Origin: JBLUOA01 sp048060095
GTDB lineage: Bacteria > Pseudomonadota > Alphaproteobacteria > Rhodobacterales > Rhodobacteraceae
Direction of reading: 5' to 3'
NCBI RefSeq assembly: GCF_048060095.1
Contig: NZ_JBLUOA010000001.1
Coordinates: forward strand, 62,001 to 126,000
DNA length: 64,000 nucleotides
The notes beneath the pieces are model-generated. The model ran no database searches. It was not told the DNA's origin and saw nothing but the letters and a program-made list of their open reading frames with translations. Of the stretch, positions 51,313 to 60,381 are shown in pieces (positions within the stretch are counted from its first letter, which is position 1; each line of letters begins with the position of its first letter). The position numbers and the translations under genes are program-made.

Positions 51313-51870
51313 TTAAGCCGTAGCTTTCCATTTTATCGAACAGCCCATCGATGGGGTTTGCTCTGCCGGACCACGACCCGTGCTTGCCACCTGCTTCATC
51401 GCTTCGAATAAATCCCGGCGCAGGTCCGATGGCCCCGCGTCGGCCCGAGAGGCATCAAGCCGACCCCGGTATTGCAATCCGCGGTCCCGGTTGAATCCGA
51501 AGAAATCCGGTGTGCATGCGGCGCCGTAAGCGCGGGCGACGGTTTGGTCTTCGTCATGCAGGTAAGGGAACGGGAAGGATCGTTCTTCAGCCAATATCTT
51601 CATATTGTCAAAGCTGTCCGCAGGGTAGGCATCCGCGTCATTGGAACAGATCGCCGCCACGCCAATTCCCAAGGCTTTGAGGTCGGTCGCGTCCCTTACT
51701 ATCCGGTCCAACACCGCCAGCACGTAGGGGCAGTGATTGCATATGAACATCAGAAGCGTTCCGTTTTCGCCAGCAACATCACCGAAGCGATAGGTTTGGC
51801 CGTCCGTAGCAGGAAGGCTGAAATCGGGAGCGGGCCAGTCGAATTCGCATACGGGCGGCGTTGCGGCCAT
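51313..51870 (-). CDS. Thioredoxin-fold peroxiredoxin-like protein
   Basis: A 185-residue cytosolic AhpC/TSA-type redoxin. APDFSLPATDGQTYRFGDV is the typical N-terminal strand-loop and FICNHCPYVLAVLDR carries a CxxC pair in place of the peroxiredoxin TxxC; CTPDFFGFNRD is the later conserved loop. These features match the thioredoxin family protein group with CNHCPYV, whose substrate is unknown. It lies between the AraC remnant and the polyol genes on the minus strand, 92 nt after the KbaZ-like gene. Confidence 0.87.
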   Translation of the reverse strand: MAATPPVCEFDWPAPDFSLPATDGQTYRFGDVAGENGTLLMFICNHCPYVLAVLDRIVRDATDLKALGIGVAAICSNDADAYPADSFDNMKILAEERSFPFPYLHDEDQTVARAYGAACTPDFFGFNRDRGLQYRGRLDASRADAGPSDLRRDLFEAMKQVASTGRGPAEQTPSMGCSIKWKATA

Positions 51871-51962
51871 GTGGGATGTCCTTCTGCTGCTTCGGTGTCA
51901 GGCAAAGTCTATATATCCACCTTAGCGATGGAAACCCGACCGGTCGCGCGCCACGTTTCGGA

Positions 51963-53216
51963 TTACGCCATTCCAGCAGCTCTGAAATATCGCGCGACAC
52001 ATTTATGGATGTGGCCTTCGAGAAGTTCGGCGGGATCTGTGGTAATCTCTCCAAACTCCAACCCCATGAAAGATTGTGAGACGATGGTTTCAGGTATTTC
52101 CATATGGGACAGGTTTGCCAGAAGCTTATCCAGCGCCGTCGAGACCTCTCGGTCCGCCCAATAATAACGAATGCGATCACTGTAGCTGTAGACGCGTAGC
52201 CGGGATATGTCGGCCTCAGATCCCGAATAATAATCCCTCCAGTATTCGGGTCTATCCGTCATCTGTCTTTCCAGGACCTCGCGTATCCGCGATGGCGCAT
52301 CGACCTCCATCTGGTCTTCAATCTCTGCCAAGGCCCAAACCGCTTCGCGGAATCGGAACGTCAGTTCCGGGCCGACCTTCAGGAAGAAAAAGTGCTTTTC
52401 GACAAGCGCGGCAAGCGCATCCGCCGCTTGATAATCTGTTGAGTGTGCTTCGAACGTCAGGCCAGCCTCGTTCAGAATAGCGTCGCTGAGCGGCTGCGCT
52501 TTTTCAGGAACAAACGGATAGATTGAGGTGTGGCCGAAATCGACGCCGGGCTGGGTCACGACGGAAACGATCCGCGTCCAGGCATCGTCCAGACCACGGG
52601 CCTTGAACGCGGCGCGGTGCGTGTCGATGGTATCGCGAAACCGGTCGACGGAGGTTACGTCAAGCGCGTCGGGTTCTTCGGTTTCGCCGCCGGGGATCGG
52701 AACCTCGGTCCCGATGATGTAGATCAGGTCGGCGGGGTTCGGGGCATGTTTCTCTGCCACGGCGCACAGATCAGCGGCGCGTTCGGCGATCTGGACAAAG
52801 GTCGGGTTCGGCTCTGCCCCGCACGCCATACTTGCGTCGAGGTGAATTTTGCGAAACCCGGCCTGAACGTAGCTTTTGACCAATGCGCGGGCCTTTTCCA
52901 TCGCCATCTCGACCGGTTCTTCCCGCCATGGGTTCGGGCCAAGATGATCGCCCCCGAGGATCAGTTGATCCATTGGCACGCCGGCGTCATCAGCAAGTCC
53001 GCGCAGCCAAGACATGAAATCCGCTGCCGTCATGCCGGTATAACCGCCGTCTTGATTGACCTGATTGCAGGTCGCTTCGATCACCGTGGGAAAGCCGGTT
53101 TGTTTGGCGTAGGACAGCACCGCCCGCAGGACGTGTTCGTTTGCCGTGCAAAAACACGGAAGCCCGACGGGTTCGCCAGCGCGGTTTCGATTGATCAGGT
53201 CTTGCACGACAGTCAT
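51963..53216 (-). CDS. GatZ/KbaZ-family protein, candidate tagatose-6-phosphate 4-epimerase
   Basis: A 417-residue TIM-barrel protein of the class usually annotated as D-tagatose-1,6-bisphosphate aldolase non-catalytic subunit. Landmarks are CFCTANEHVLRAVL, EATCNQVNQDGGYTG, LGGDHLGPNPW and IHLDASMACG. No catalytic partner (GatY/KbaY) is encoded in the window. Relatives in Agrobacterium were reported to convert tagatose 6-phosphate to fructose 6-phosphate, and the adjacent PfkB kinase fits that route better than the aldolase one. Its ATG overlaps the kinase stop (ATGA). Confidence 0.85.
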   Translation of the reverse strand: MTVVQDLINRNRAGEPVGLPCFCTANEHVLRAVLSYAKQTGFPTVIEATCNQVNQDGGYTGMTAADFMSWLRGLADDAGVPMDQLILGGDHLGPNPWREEPVEMAMEKARALVKSYVQAGFRKIHLDASMACGAEPNPTFVQIAERAADLCAVAEKHAPNPADLIYIIGTEVPIPGGETEEPDALDVTSVDRFRDTIDTHRAAFKARGLDDAWTRIVSVVTQPGVDFGHTSIYPFVPEKAQPLSDAILNEAGLTFEAHSTDYQAADALAALVEKHFFFLKVGPELTFRFREAVWALAEIEDQMEVDAPSRIREVLERQMTDRPEYWRDYYSGSEADISRLRVYSYSDRIRYYWADREVSTALDKLLANLSHMEIPETIVSQSFMGLEFGEITTDPAELLEGHIHKCVARYFRAAGMA

Positions 53217-54163
53217 GCGGCGCCTCCGCTGTTGTGTTCGAGGAAGGTGGCGATTTCGTCCGGGCCTGAGTTGCCCTCCATCGGTCCGCGCCGCGTCACG
53301 GCAATTGCGCCCGCCGCATTCGCCATCTCACCCGCCATACGAAGCGATGCGCCTTGCGACAGCAGCGACACAAACGTGCCGCCAAAGCAATCGCCGGCGC
53401 CGGTGGGATCGACTTCATCGACGCTATGGCCCGAAAAATCGTGCCGTTCACCATTCCCCACAACTGTCGCGCCCTGAGCACCGCGTTTGATCGCGATGAC
53501 TTCGGCCTTGGCTGCCAAAAGCTGATCGATTGCGGCGTCTTCGGATAAGTCGGGGAACAGAAACTCCAGATCGCTTGTGCTGGGCAGAAGGCATGTGCTG
53601 CACTCCATCGTCTCAAACAAAGCGTCGCGCGCGGCATCGTCCCGCATCAATTCGGGGCGGGCGTTTGGATCGCAACTGATCTTGCCGCCCGCGCTTGCGA
53701 CACGTCGCACTGTTGCCATGATCATCGCGCGCATCGCAGCATTGCCAAGGGACGCGGCGGAGACATGCAGGAATGTGTCGGCAGAGTCGGTAAGATCTTC
53801 GGGCACTGAAAAATGATCCGACGCCGTATTCGTGAGGTGAAAGATAAAATCGCGATTGCCATCCGCGTAATAGGAGACGAACGCGACACCCGTGGCGCGG
53901 TCTGGGTTGACGGTCACGCCGCGTGTTCCGACGCCATCGGCGCTTAGCCGGGTCAGGACCGATTGCCCGAAGGCATCGTCGCCTACCCCGCCGATCATTT
54001 GTGTCCTGGCCCCCATTCGTGCGGCCTGATCGACGAATATCGCCGGTGCGCCGCTGGGGTATGGCCCGGAGTAGTCGGATATCTGGGCAAGGCCGCAGCC
54101 GATCCGGTGCGACACGAACTCCACGAGTATTTCGCCAATCGACACGATGACGGGGGTGCTCAT
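53213..54163 (-). CDS. PfkB-family sugar kinase (candidate tagatose kinase)
   Basis: A 316-residue ribokinase-fold kinase. IVSIGEILVEFVS opens the protein and DEVDPTGAGDCFGG near the C-terminus contains the anion hole and catalytic Asp. The ATG at 54163 is preferred over a TTG at 54190 because GAAGGA lies 8 nt upstream. The length suits a ketohexose or ketohexose-phosphate kinase. The coupled KbaZ-like gene and the flanking polyol dehydrogenases suggest tagatose or fructose as substrate; KDG kinase activity cannot be excluded by sequence. Confidence 0.87.
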   Translation of the reverse strand: MSTPVIVSIGEILVEFVSHRIGCGLAQISDYSGPYPSGAPAIFVDQAARMGARTQMIGGVGDDAFGQSVLTRLSADGVGTRGVTVNPDRATGVAFVSYYADGNRDFIFHLTNTASDHFSVPEDLTDSADTFLHVSAASLGNAAMRAMIMATVRRVASAGGKISCDPNARPELMRDDAARDALFETMECSTCLLPSTSDLEFLFPDLSEDAAIDQLLAAKAEVIAIKRGAQGATVVGNGERHDFSGHSVDEVDPTGAGDCFGGTFVSLLSQGASLRMAGEMANAAGAIAVTRRGPMEGNSGPDEIATFLEHNSGGAA

Positions 54164-54218
54164 CCTTTTATCCTTCGCAGGGCTGTGCAAAAGAACTAAG
54201 AATTTTTTTGTCGCATGT

Positions 54219-54240
54219 CAAAATAATTTACTGTATTTTG
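54219..54240. promoter_or_regulatory. Inverted repeat between pfkB and lacI genes
   Basis: CAAAATA at 54219-54225 is mirrored by TATTTTG at 54234-54240 around an 8-nt spacer, in the 102-bp divergent region between the PfkB and LacI genes. It may be an operator for the local regulator. It lacks the central CG and does not match the palindrome upstream of the second transporter. Confidence 0.35.
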
Positions 54241-54265
54241 GCGCAACACGACGGGAGAGGAAAAA

Positions 54266-55327
54266 ATGGCGAAACCCAATTCGGCCCAGAATCACAAGCC
54301 GCGCATTGATACGATGGAGGAATTGGCCGTCGCCATCGGCGTTTCCCGCCCTACGCTCTCTCGTTATTTCCAAGATCCGGGGCGTGTCAGCAAGACCTCG
54401 CGAGAGCGGATCGCAGAAGGTTTGGAGCGTGTGGAGTATGTGCCAAACTTCTTTGCGACGCGGCTGAACCGAAAGTCGACGGGGATGATCGGCGTGATCA
54501 TCCCCTATCTCAACGACCTCTTTTTCACCAAGCTGCTTGAGGCGATTGAACGCGCCGCGATGGAGGCCGGGTTCAGCGTCATCACCAAGTGTTCGCACTC
54601 CGATCCCATCATCGAAGCCCGCGCAGCCGAGACGTTTATGTCGATGAATGTCGATGGCGCATTGGTCGCCCCACTCGGCAACCATAGCGACATGAAAGTG
54701 CATGAAAGGTTGCGGTCCCGGCTGCCATTCGTGCTTGTCGACTCCCGACCCGAAACGATGCCTGAAGTCGACTTTGTAGGAACAAATCACAATCAAAGCA
54801 CGGGGTTAGCGACGGAATACCTGTGCCGTGTCGGCGGACCCCCGGTGTTTCTTGCGATGCCGCGCGTGAATTTCAACGCGCTGGAACGCGAACACGCTTA
54901 CATCGCAACAATGGAAGAACTGGGGCATGAGCCGCGGATCATCGGTACCAACGCGATTGAGGATACATGGCTGTTCGAATCCCATGGTCAGGCCGTTCTT
55001 GATCGGGAGTTTGCGGCCGGTCGTTTGCTCGACACGTCGATACTTTGCGCGAATGATCGCGTGGCCATTGGTGCGTTGCGCTCGGCCGCGTCACACGGGC
55101 TTGAGCCGGGCAGCAAGCGAAGCGGCGGACTGCGAATCATGGGGCATGATGATTACCCCCTCTGCCCGTTCACTGTGCCGAGCCTGACGACCGTTGCCCA
55201 GAACGTCGACAGCATCGGGCACGAGGCCGTGTCGCGGCTGGTCGGATCGATACACGCGCAAAATAATCAAGATGAACAGTTCGTTAAGCTGTTTGACGGT
55301 GAACTAAAGATGCGCGAGTCGGCCTAA
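54266..55327 (+). CDS. LacI-family transcriptional regulator
   Basis: A 353-residue regulator. The HTH TMEELAVAIGVSRPTLSRYFQDPGRVSKTSRERI is slightly displaced from the N-terminus by about 15 residues, and a periplasmic-binding-protein-like effector domain follows (GMIGVIIPYLNDLFFTKLLEAIE; NDRVAIGAL; GHDDYPLCPF). GGGAGAGG precedes the ATG. It is the first gene of the rightward polyol cluster and diverges from the kinase operon, so it probably controls both arms with a sugar or polyol ligand. Confidence 0.93.
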   Translation: MAKPNSAQNHKPRIDTMEELAVAIGVSRPTLSRYFQDPGRVSKTSRERIAEGLERVEYVPNFFATRLNRKSTGMIGVIIPYLNDLFFTKLLEAIERAAMEAGFSVITKCSHSDPIIEARAAETFMSMNVDGALVAPLGNHSDMKVHERLRSRLPFVLVDSRPETMPEVDFVGTNHNQSTGLATEYLCRVGGPPVFLAMPRVNFNALEREHAYIATMEELGHEPRIIGTNAIEDTWLFESHGQAVLDREFAAGRLLDTSILCANDRVAIGALRSAASHGLEPGSKRSGGLRIMGHDDYPLCPFTVPSLTTVAQNVDSIGHEAVSRLVGSIHAQNNQDEQFVKLFDGELKMRESA

Positions 55328-55360
55328 ATCTTACACCTTCTTGCAAACCGATATGCGCTT

Positions 55361-55373
55361 CCCGCAATGCGGG
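55361..55373. promoter_or_regulatory. CCCGCAATGCGGG palindrome after lacI
   Basis: A perfect 13-bp palindrome (6-bp arms, single central base) 62 bp upstream of the binding-protein gene and 34 bp after the lacI stop. No U tract follows, so an operator or weak hairpin is more likely than a terminator. Confidence 0.35.
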
Positions 55374-55434
55374 ATTGACGAAAGGGCAACTCAGCGGTTA
55401 GAATTGAACGCGTGTAAAAAACTGGGAGGACATT

Positions 55435-56751
55435 ATGTCATTAAAGAAAGCTCTGTTGACCAGCGCGGTCAGCTTTGGCCTTACTGCAGGCATCGCAGCC
55501 GCAGACAGCCATGCAACGACAATCACCATCGCCACAGTGAACAACGGTGACATGATCACCATGCAAGGCTTGATGGACGATTTTAACGAGAAGCACCCCG
55601 ACATCACGGTTGAGTGGGTGACGCTCGAAGAAAACGTTCTGCGCCAGAACGTGACGACCGACATCTCTACAGGTGGCGGCGCGTATGACATCCTGACGAT
55701 CGGCACATATGAAGTGCCAATCTGGGGCAACAACGGTTGGCTCGTGTCGCTGAACGATCTGCCTGCGGATTACGAAGTCGACGACCTGATCCCCGCGATC
55801 CGTGGCGGTCTGTCCGTTGATGGGGAACTTTATGCAGCGCCCTTCTACGGCGAATCCTCTTTCACCATGTATCGCAAAGACCTGATGGAAGCCGCCGGCC
55901 TGGAAATGCCGGAAGCCCCCACGTGGGAATTCATCCGCGAAGCGGCAGCCGCAATGACAGATCGCGACAACGAGATCAACGGCATCTGTGCACGCGGCAA
56001 AGCGGGCTGGGGTGAGAACATGGCGCTTCTGACGGCTATGTCCAACTCCTTCGGTGCGCGCTGGTTCGATGAAGACTGGAACGCGCAGTTCGACACCGAA
56101 GCATGGGCCAACACCATCGATTTCTACCTCGGCATGATGGAAGAATCCGGCCCCGCCGGTGCAGCCAACAACGGTTTCAACGAAAACCTGACGCTGTTCC
56201 AACAAGGCAAGTGTGGCATCTGGATCGATGCGACGTCTGCGGGTCAGTTCGTTGTGAACGACGACTCTACCGTTGCCGATCAAGTTGGCTTTGCGTTGGC
56301 GCCCGACACAGGCCTTGGCAAACGCGGCAACTGGCTGTGGGCTTGGTCTTTGGCGATCCCGACTTCGTCGCAAAAGCAGGACGCCGCCAAGACGTTCATC
56401 AACTGGGCAACCGGCCCTGCATATTCCGCGCTTGTCGCCGAAAGCAAAGGCTGGGTCGCCGTTCCTCCGGGCACACGCACGTCGCTTTATGAGAACGAGA
56501 ACTACCTGAGTGCGGCCCCATTCGCTGCGATGACCGTTGAGTCTATGGGCACTGCCGACCCGACCGATCCGACAGTTGATCCGGTCCCTTACACAGGTGT
56601 CCAGTTCGTCGCTATCCCTGAGTTTGCGGGTATCGCAACGCAGGTTGGTCAACAGATCTCGTCAGCACTTGCTGGTCAGCAATCCGGTGCGGACGCTCTG
56701 GCTGCCAGCCAAGAGATCACCGTCGAAGAAATGGAAGCCGCAGGCTACTAA
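55435..56751 (+). CDS. smoE: Polyol ABC transporter substrate-binding protein (SmoE/MtlE-like)
   Basis: A 438-residue SBP family 1 protein with signal peptide (cleavage near residue 22, ...GIAAADS). ITIATVNNGDMITMQGLMDDF is the mature N-terminus; PFYGESSFTMYRKDLMEAAGL and FQQGKCGIWIDATSAG are typical of the sorbitol/mannitol group. GGGAGGACATT precedes the ATG. It is first in the Smo-type operon and is followed by a UUCG-capped hairpin before the permease genes. Confidence 0.92.
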   Translation: MSLKKALLTSAVSFGLTAGIAAADSHATTITIATVNNGDMITMQGLMDDFNEKHPDITVEWVTLEENVLRQNVTTDISTGGGAYDILTIGTYEVPIWGNNGWLVSLNDLPADYEVDDLIPAIRGGLSVDGELYAAPFYGESSFTMYRKDLMEAAGLEMPEAPTWEFIREAAAAMTDRDNEINGICARGKAGWGENMALLTAMSNSFGARWFDEDWNAQFDTEAWANTIDFYLGMMEESGPAGAANNGFNENLTLFQQGKCGIWIDATSAGQFVVNDDSTVADQVGFALAPDTGLGKRGNWLWAWSLAIPTSSQKQDAAKTFINWATGPAYSALVAESKGWVAVPPGTRTSLYENENYLSAAPFAAMTVESMGTADPTDPTVDPVPYTGVQFVAIPEFAGIATQVGQQISSALAGQQSGADALAASQEITVEEMEAAGY

Positions 56752-56767
56752 GCCCGCCGCCTTCACG

Positions 56768-56791
56768 GGGGCGGAGCTTCGGTTCCGCCCC
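56768..56791 (+). other. UUCG-tetraloop hairpin between smoE and smoF
   Basis: GGGGCGGAGC pairs with GTTCCGCCCC (one G-U) and closes a c(UUCG)g tetraloop, an exceptionally stable RNA element, 16 nt after the smoE stop. There is no U tract, so transcription can continue to the permease genes; a role in stabilising smoE mRNA is likely. Confidence 0.82.
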
Positions 56792-56894
56792 AACCCACAC
56801 TGCCACCTAAAGCTGACTCACGGCATTTTCGAAGGCTTCATTAGCCTCCGTAAGCGCCGTCTGTTTCGCCACAAGCAACACAAGGAGCTTCGTC

Positions 56895-57761
56895 ATGGCC
56901 ACCCAGCATTCCCGATCCGCTGCCAGATTCATGATCGCGCCCGCTGTCTTTGTCCTGCTGGTCTGGATGCTGATCCCGCTCTGCATGACGCTTTACTTTT
57001 CGTTCGCGGACTATCGACCCTTGCGCGGCACGTTCGATGCGTGGATCGGGTTTGACAACTACGTGTCGTTCTTCACGTCGTCGTCATTTCTGAAGGCCGT
57101 TGGCACGACGCTGTGGATGGTCGGCGGTATCCTGTCGATCACGATCATCGGCGGCGTGCTTATGGCGCTTTTGCTGGACCGGCCCATTTTTGGGCAAGGG
57201 GTCGTGCGCATTCTGGTTATCGCACCCTTCTTCGTGATGCCGACGGTATCTGCGTTGGTCTGGAAGAACATGTTTTTTAATGTGGACAACGGACTGTTCT
57301 CGTATCTCTACAAGTTCCTCGGGTTGCAGCCGTTTGACTTTCTCAGCCAAGCGCCGCTGTTTTCGATTGTCGTGATTGTGGCGTGGCAATGGCTGCCCTT
57401 TGCGACGCTGATCCTGCTGACCGCCGTTCAATCGCTTGATAGCGAGCAGTTGGAAGCCGCCGAAATGGATGGCGCACCGGCCCTGTCGCGGTTCCGCTTC
57501 ATTATCCTACCGCATCTAAGCCGCGCGATTACCGTTGTGATCTTGATCCAGACGATCTTCCTTCTGTCGATCTTCGCTGAGATTTTCGTGACCACAAACG
57601 GCGCGTTCGGCACCCGGACGCTGACCTACCTTGTCTACCAACGCGTGCTGGAAAGCCAAAACGTCGGGCTGGGGTCAGCTGGCGGGATCATCGCCGTCAT
57701 CCTCGCCAATATCATCGCGATCTTCCTGATGCGGATCGTCGGCAAGAATCTCGATAGCTAG
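56895..57761 (+). CDS. smoF: Polyol ABC transporter permease (SmoF-like)
   Basis: A 288-residue MalF-type permease with six helices; it starts ATQHSRSAARFMIAPAVFVLLVWM. The EAA loop is EQLEAAEMDGAPALSRFRFIILPHLSRA. AAGGAG precedes the ATG. It follows the UUCG hairpin by about 100 nt and precedes its partner permease by 12 nt. Confidence 0.93.
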   Translation: MATQHSRSAARFMIAPAVFVLLVWMLIPLCMTLYFSFADYRPLRGTFDAWIGFDNYVSFFTSSSFLKAVGTTLWMVGGILSITIIGGVLMALLLDRPIFGQGVVRILVIAPFFVMPTVSALVWKNMFFNVDNGLFSYLYKFLGLQPFDFLSQAPLFSIVVIVAWQWLPFATLILLTAVQSLDSEQLEAAEMDGAPALSRFRFIILPHLSRAITVVILIQTIFLLSIFAEIFVTTNGAFGTRTLTYLVYQRVLESQNVGLGSAGGIIAVILANIIAIFLMRIVGKNLDS

Positions 57762-57773
57762 GGGGTATTGAAA

Positions 57774-58604
57774 ATGGCCCGTGCCATCACAACAAAACAG
57801 AAAGTCATGTGGAGCGTTCTTGCCTGGGCGTTCGGCTTGCTGATGTTCTTTCCGATCATGTGGACGTTCCTCACCTCGTTCAAATCCGAGGCGACAGCGA
57901 TTTCCGACCCGCCTGTCTGGTTCTTCTTTGACTGGACGCTAGAGAATTACTCGGCCGTGCAAGAGCGTTCGAATTACCCCAAGGCGCTGATGAACTCGAT
58001 CATCATCGCGGTCGGGTCAACACTGCTTGGCATTCTGATCGCCGTTCCCGCCGCGTGGTCGATGGCCTTCGTGCCGGGCAAGCGCACCAAGGACGTGCTG
58101 CTGTGGATGCTCTCGACGAAAATGCTGCCCGCGGTTGGTGTGCTTTACCCTCTGGTGCTGCTCGCCAAATGGCTTGGCGTCATGGACAGCCGGCTGCTGC
58201 TGATTGTCGTGCTGATGCTGATCAACCTGCCGATCATCGTCTGGATGCTTTACACCTACTTCAAGGAAATCCCCGGCGAAATTCTTGAGGCGGCCCGCAT
58301 GGATGGGGCGAGTCTGAAGTCGGAAATCCTATACGTCCTGACGCCGATGGCGGTGCCGGGAATTGCATCGACGATCCTGCTGAACATCATTCTGGCATGG
58401 AACGAGGCGTTCTGGACGATCCTCCTGACCACGGTGAATGCAGCACCGCTTACCGCCTTCATTGCCAGTTTCTCGGCACCAGAGGGGTTGTTCTACGCCA
58501 AACTCTCGGCCGCCTCAATGATGGCAATCGCACCGATCCTTATCATGGGTTGGTTCTCACAGAAACAGCTCGTTCGGGGCCTCACATTCGGAGCCGTAAA
58601 ATAA
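57774..58604 (+). CDS. smoG: Polyol ABC transporter permease (SmoG-like)
   Basis: A 276-residue MalG-type permease. WAFGLLMFFPIMWTFLTSFKSEA is the first helix and loop; the EAA loop reads GEILEAARMDGASLKSEILYVLTPMAVPG. The ATG at 57774 is used since GGGGG lies 8 nt upstream; a TTG at 57768 is the other option. Its stop overlaps the ATPase start (TAATG). Confidence 0.93.
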   Translation: MARAITTKQKVMWSVLAWAFGLLMFFPIMWTFLTSFKSEATAISDPPVWFFFDWTLENYSAVQERSNYPKALMNSIIIAVGSTLLGILIAVPAAWSMAFVPGKRTKDVLLWMLSTKMLPAVGVLYPLVLLAKWLGVMDSRLLLIVVLMLINLPIIVWMLYTYFKEIPGEILEAARMDGASLKSEILYVLTPMAVPGIASTILLNIILAWNEAFWTILLTTVNAAPLTAFIASFSAPEGLFYAKLSAASMMAIAPILIMGWFSQKQLVRGLTFGAVK

Positions 58605-59611
58605 TGGGACAGATTACACTCAACCAAGTCACCAAAAGTTTTGGCGATGTGCAGGTCATCCCGCCGCTGGATCTGGAGATCAACGAAGGCGAATTTGTTG
58701 TCTTCGTCGGCCCGTCGGGATGTGGCAAATCCACCTTGCTGCGCCTGATTGCAGGGCTGGAGGATACGACCTCTGGCGATATCAGCATCGACAATAAGGA
58801 CGCGACGACGCTACCGCCCGCCAAGCGCGGATTGGCGATGGTGTTCCAGTCCTACGCGCTGTACCCGCATATGTCGGTGCGCAAGAACATCGCGTTCCCG
58901 ATGCGTATGGCCGGGATCGACGAGGCAACCCAGAAAACCAAGATTGAAGCGGCGGCAAAGGCGCTTAACCTGACAGACTATCTGGATCGTCGGCCAGGGC
59001 AGCTTTCCGGTGGTCAGCGTCAGCGCGTTGCAATTGGCCGTGCGATTGTGCGCGAACCTGCCGCGTTCCTGTTTGACGAACCCCTCTCAAACCTCGACGC
59101 CGCCCTTCGCGTTGGTATGCGGCTTGAGATTATGGACCTACACGCCAAGCTTGATACGACCATGATCTACGTGACCCACGATCAGGTGGAAGCCATGACG
59201 ATGGCCGACAAGATCGTCGTGTTGCAGGCTGGGGTGATCGAACAGGTCGGCTCTCCGCTTGAGCTTTATCACAAGCCGCGGAACAAGTTCGTCGCTGGCT
59301 TTATCGGCTCGCCCAAGATGAACCTGATCGAAGGCGCCGAGGCGCAAAAGCACGGCGCGGTGACCATCGGCATCCGGCCCGAACACATGAGCGTGTCAAA
59401 GACTGAAGGCATGTGGAAAGGCACCGTGGGTGTGGCGGAACACTTGGGGTCTGACACTTTCATTCACGTCCATGAAACGGGCTTGATGGACCTGATGACC
59501 GTACGGATTACCGGCGATATCGAAGCGCGGCACGGGGATACGATCTATCTGACCCCGGACCTAGATCAATTGCATCGCTTTGACGCGCAAGGCTTGCGGC
59601 AAGAGGCATGA
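58604..59611 (+). CDS. smoK: Polyol ABC transporter ATP-binding protein (SmoK/UgpC-like)
   Basis: A 335-residue ATPase with FVGPSGCGKSTLLRLIAGLE (Walker A), LSGGQRQRVAIGRAIV (signature), FLFDEPLSNLDAALR (Walker B), VTHDQVEAMTMAD, and a C-terminal TOBE domain (IGIRPEHMSV). The longer frame back to 58397 lies inside smoG and is rejected in favour of the ATG coupled to the smoG stop. It energises the SmoFG channel and overlaps the SDR gene by 4 nt. Confidence 0.95.
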   Translation: MGQITLNQVTKSFGDVQVIPPLDLEINEGEFVVFVGPSGCGKSTLLRLIAGLEDTTSGDISIDNKDATTLPPAKRGLAMVFQSYALYPHMSVRKNIAFPMRMAGIDEATQKTKIEAAAKALNLTDYLDRRPGQLSGGQRQRVAIGRAIVREPAAFLFDEPLSNLDAALRVGMRLEIMDLHAKLDTTMIYVTHDQVEAMTMADKIVVLQAGVIEQVGSPLELYHKPRNKFVAGFIGSPKMNLIEGAEAQKHGAVTIGIRPEHMSVSKTEGMWKGTVGVAEHLGSDTFIHVHETGLMDLMTVRITGDIEARHGDTIYLTPDLDQLHRFDAQGLRQEA

Positions 59612-60381
59612 AAAGACTCGCTGGCAAATCTGCCCTGATCACCGGAGCGGCGCGCGGCATCGGCCTTGCCTTCGGCGAAGCCTATATCAGTGAGGGCGCG
59701 ACGGTCGCCATCGCTGACATCAACTATGAGGCGGCGAAGGCGGCGGCGGAGACGTTGGGCGACGCGGCCTATCCCGTTCGGATGGATGTCAGCGATCAAG
59801 CCAGCATCGACGCGGCAATTGCGAGTGTGGTTGAAACCGCGGGCAAGCTCGACATCCTGATCAACAACGCCGCGCTTTTCGATGCGGCTGGGACGGTGGA
59901 TATCACCCGTGCGAGCTATGAAAAGCTTTACGCCGTCAACGTGGCCGGCACCCTGTTCACGATGCAAGCCGCTGCCAAACAGATGATCGCCCAGGGTCAC
60001 GGCGGCAAGATCATTAACATGGCGTCGCAGGCGGGGCGGCGGGGCGAAAGCCTTGTGCTGGTCTATTGCTCGACCAAGGCGGCGGTTATCTCGATGACCC
60101 AGTCCGCGGGGCTGAACCTGATCAAGCACGGCATCAACGTGAATGCGATCGCTCCGGGCGTGGTGGATGGTGAGCACTGGGAACACGTGGATGCGATGTT
60201 CGCCAAACTGGAAGGCAAGCAGCCCGGCCAGAAAAAAGCCGAAGTTGAGGCGGGCGTTCCAGCCGGACGGTTCGCCGTTCCCGCCGATTTAACCGGCATG
60301 GCGATCTTTTTGGCGTCGTCAGAGTCAGATTACATCCTGTCCCAGACGTATAACGTCGATGGCGGCCAGTGGATGAGCTGA
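59608..60381 (+). CDS. smoS: Short-chain dehydrogenase, sorbitol/galactitol type (SmoS-like)
   Basis: A 257-residue SDR closely matching the Rhodobacter sorbitol dehydrogenase SmoS as remembered. NAD-binding TGAARGIG (12-19), INNAALF (85-91), and the catalytic triad Ser140, Tyr153, Lys157; the C-terminus YNVDGGQWMS is also shared. SmoS oxidises D-sorbitol to fructose, galactitol to tagatose and L-iditol to sorbose. ATGA coupling to the ATPase and a one-base overlap with mtlK put it in the transporter operon. Confidence 0.92.
   Translation: MKRLAGKSALITGAARGIGLAFGEAYISEGATVAIADINYEAAKAAAETLGDAAYPVRMDVSDQASIDAAIASVVETAGKLDILINNAALFDAAGTVDITRASYEKLYAVNVAGTLFTMQAAAKQMIAQGHGGKIINMASQAGRRGESLVLVYCSTKAAVISMTQSAGLNLIKHGINVNAIAPGVVDGEHWEHVDAMFAKLEGKQPGQKKAEVEAGVPAGRFAVPADLTGMAIFLASSESDYILSQTYNVDGGQWMS

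Noticed and set aside
55441..56652. 403-codon open frame opposite smoE
   Set aside because: Same reason: shadow of a well-supported binding-protein gene with no family-like motif.
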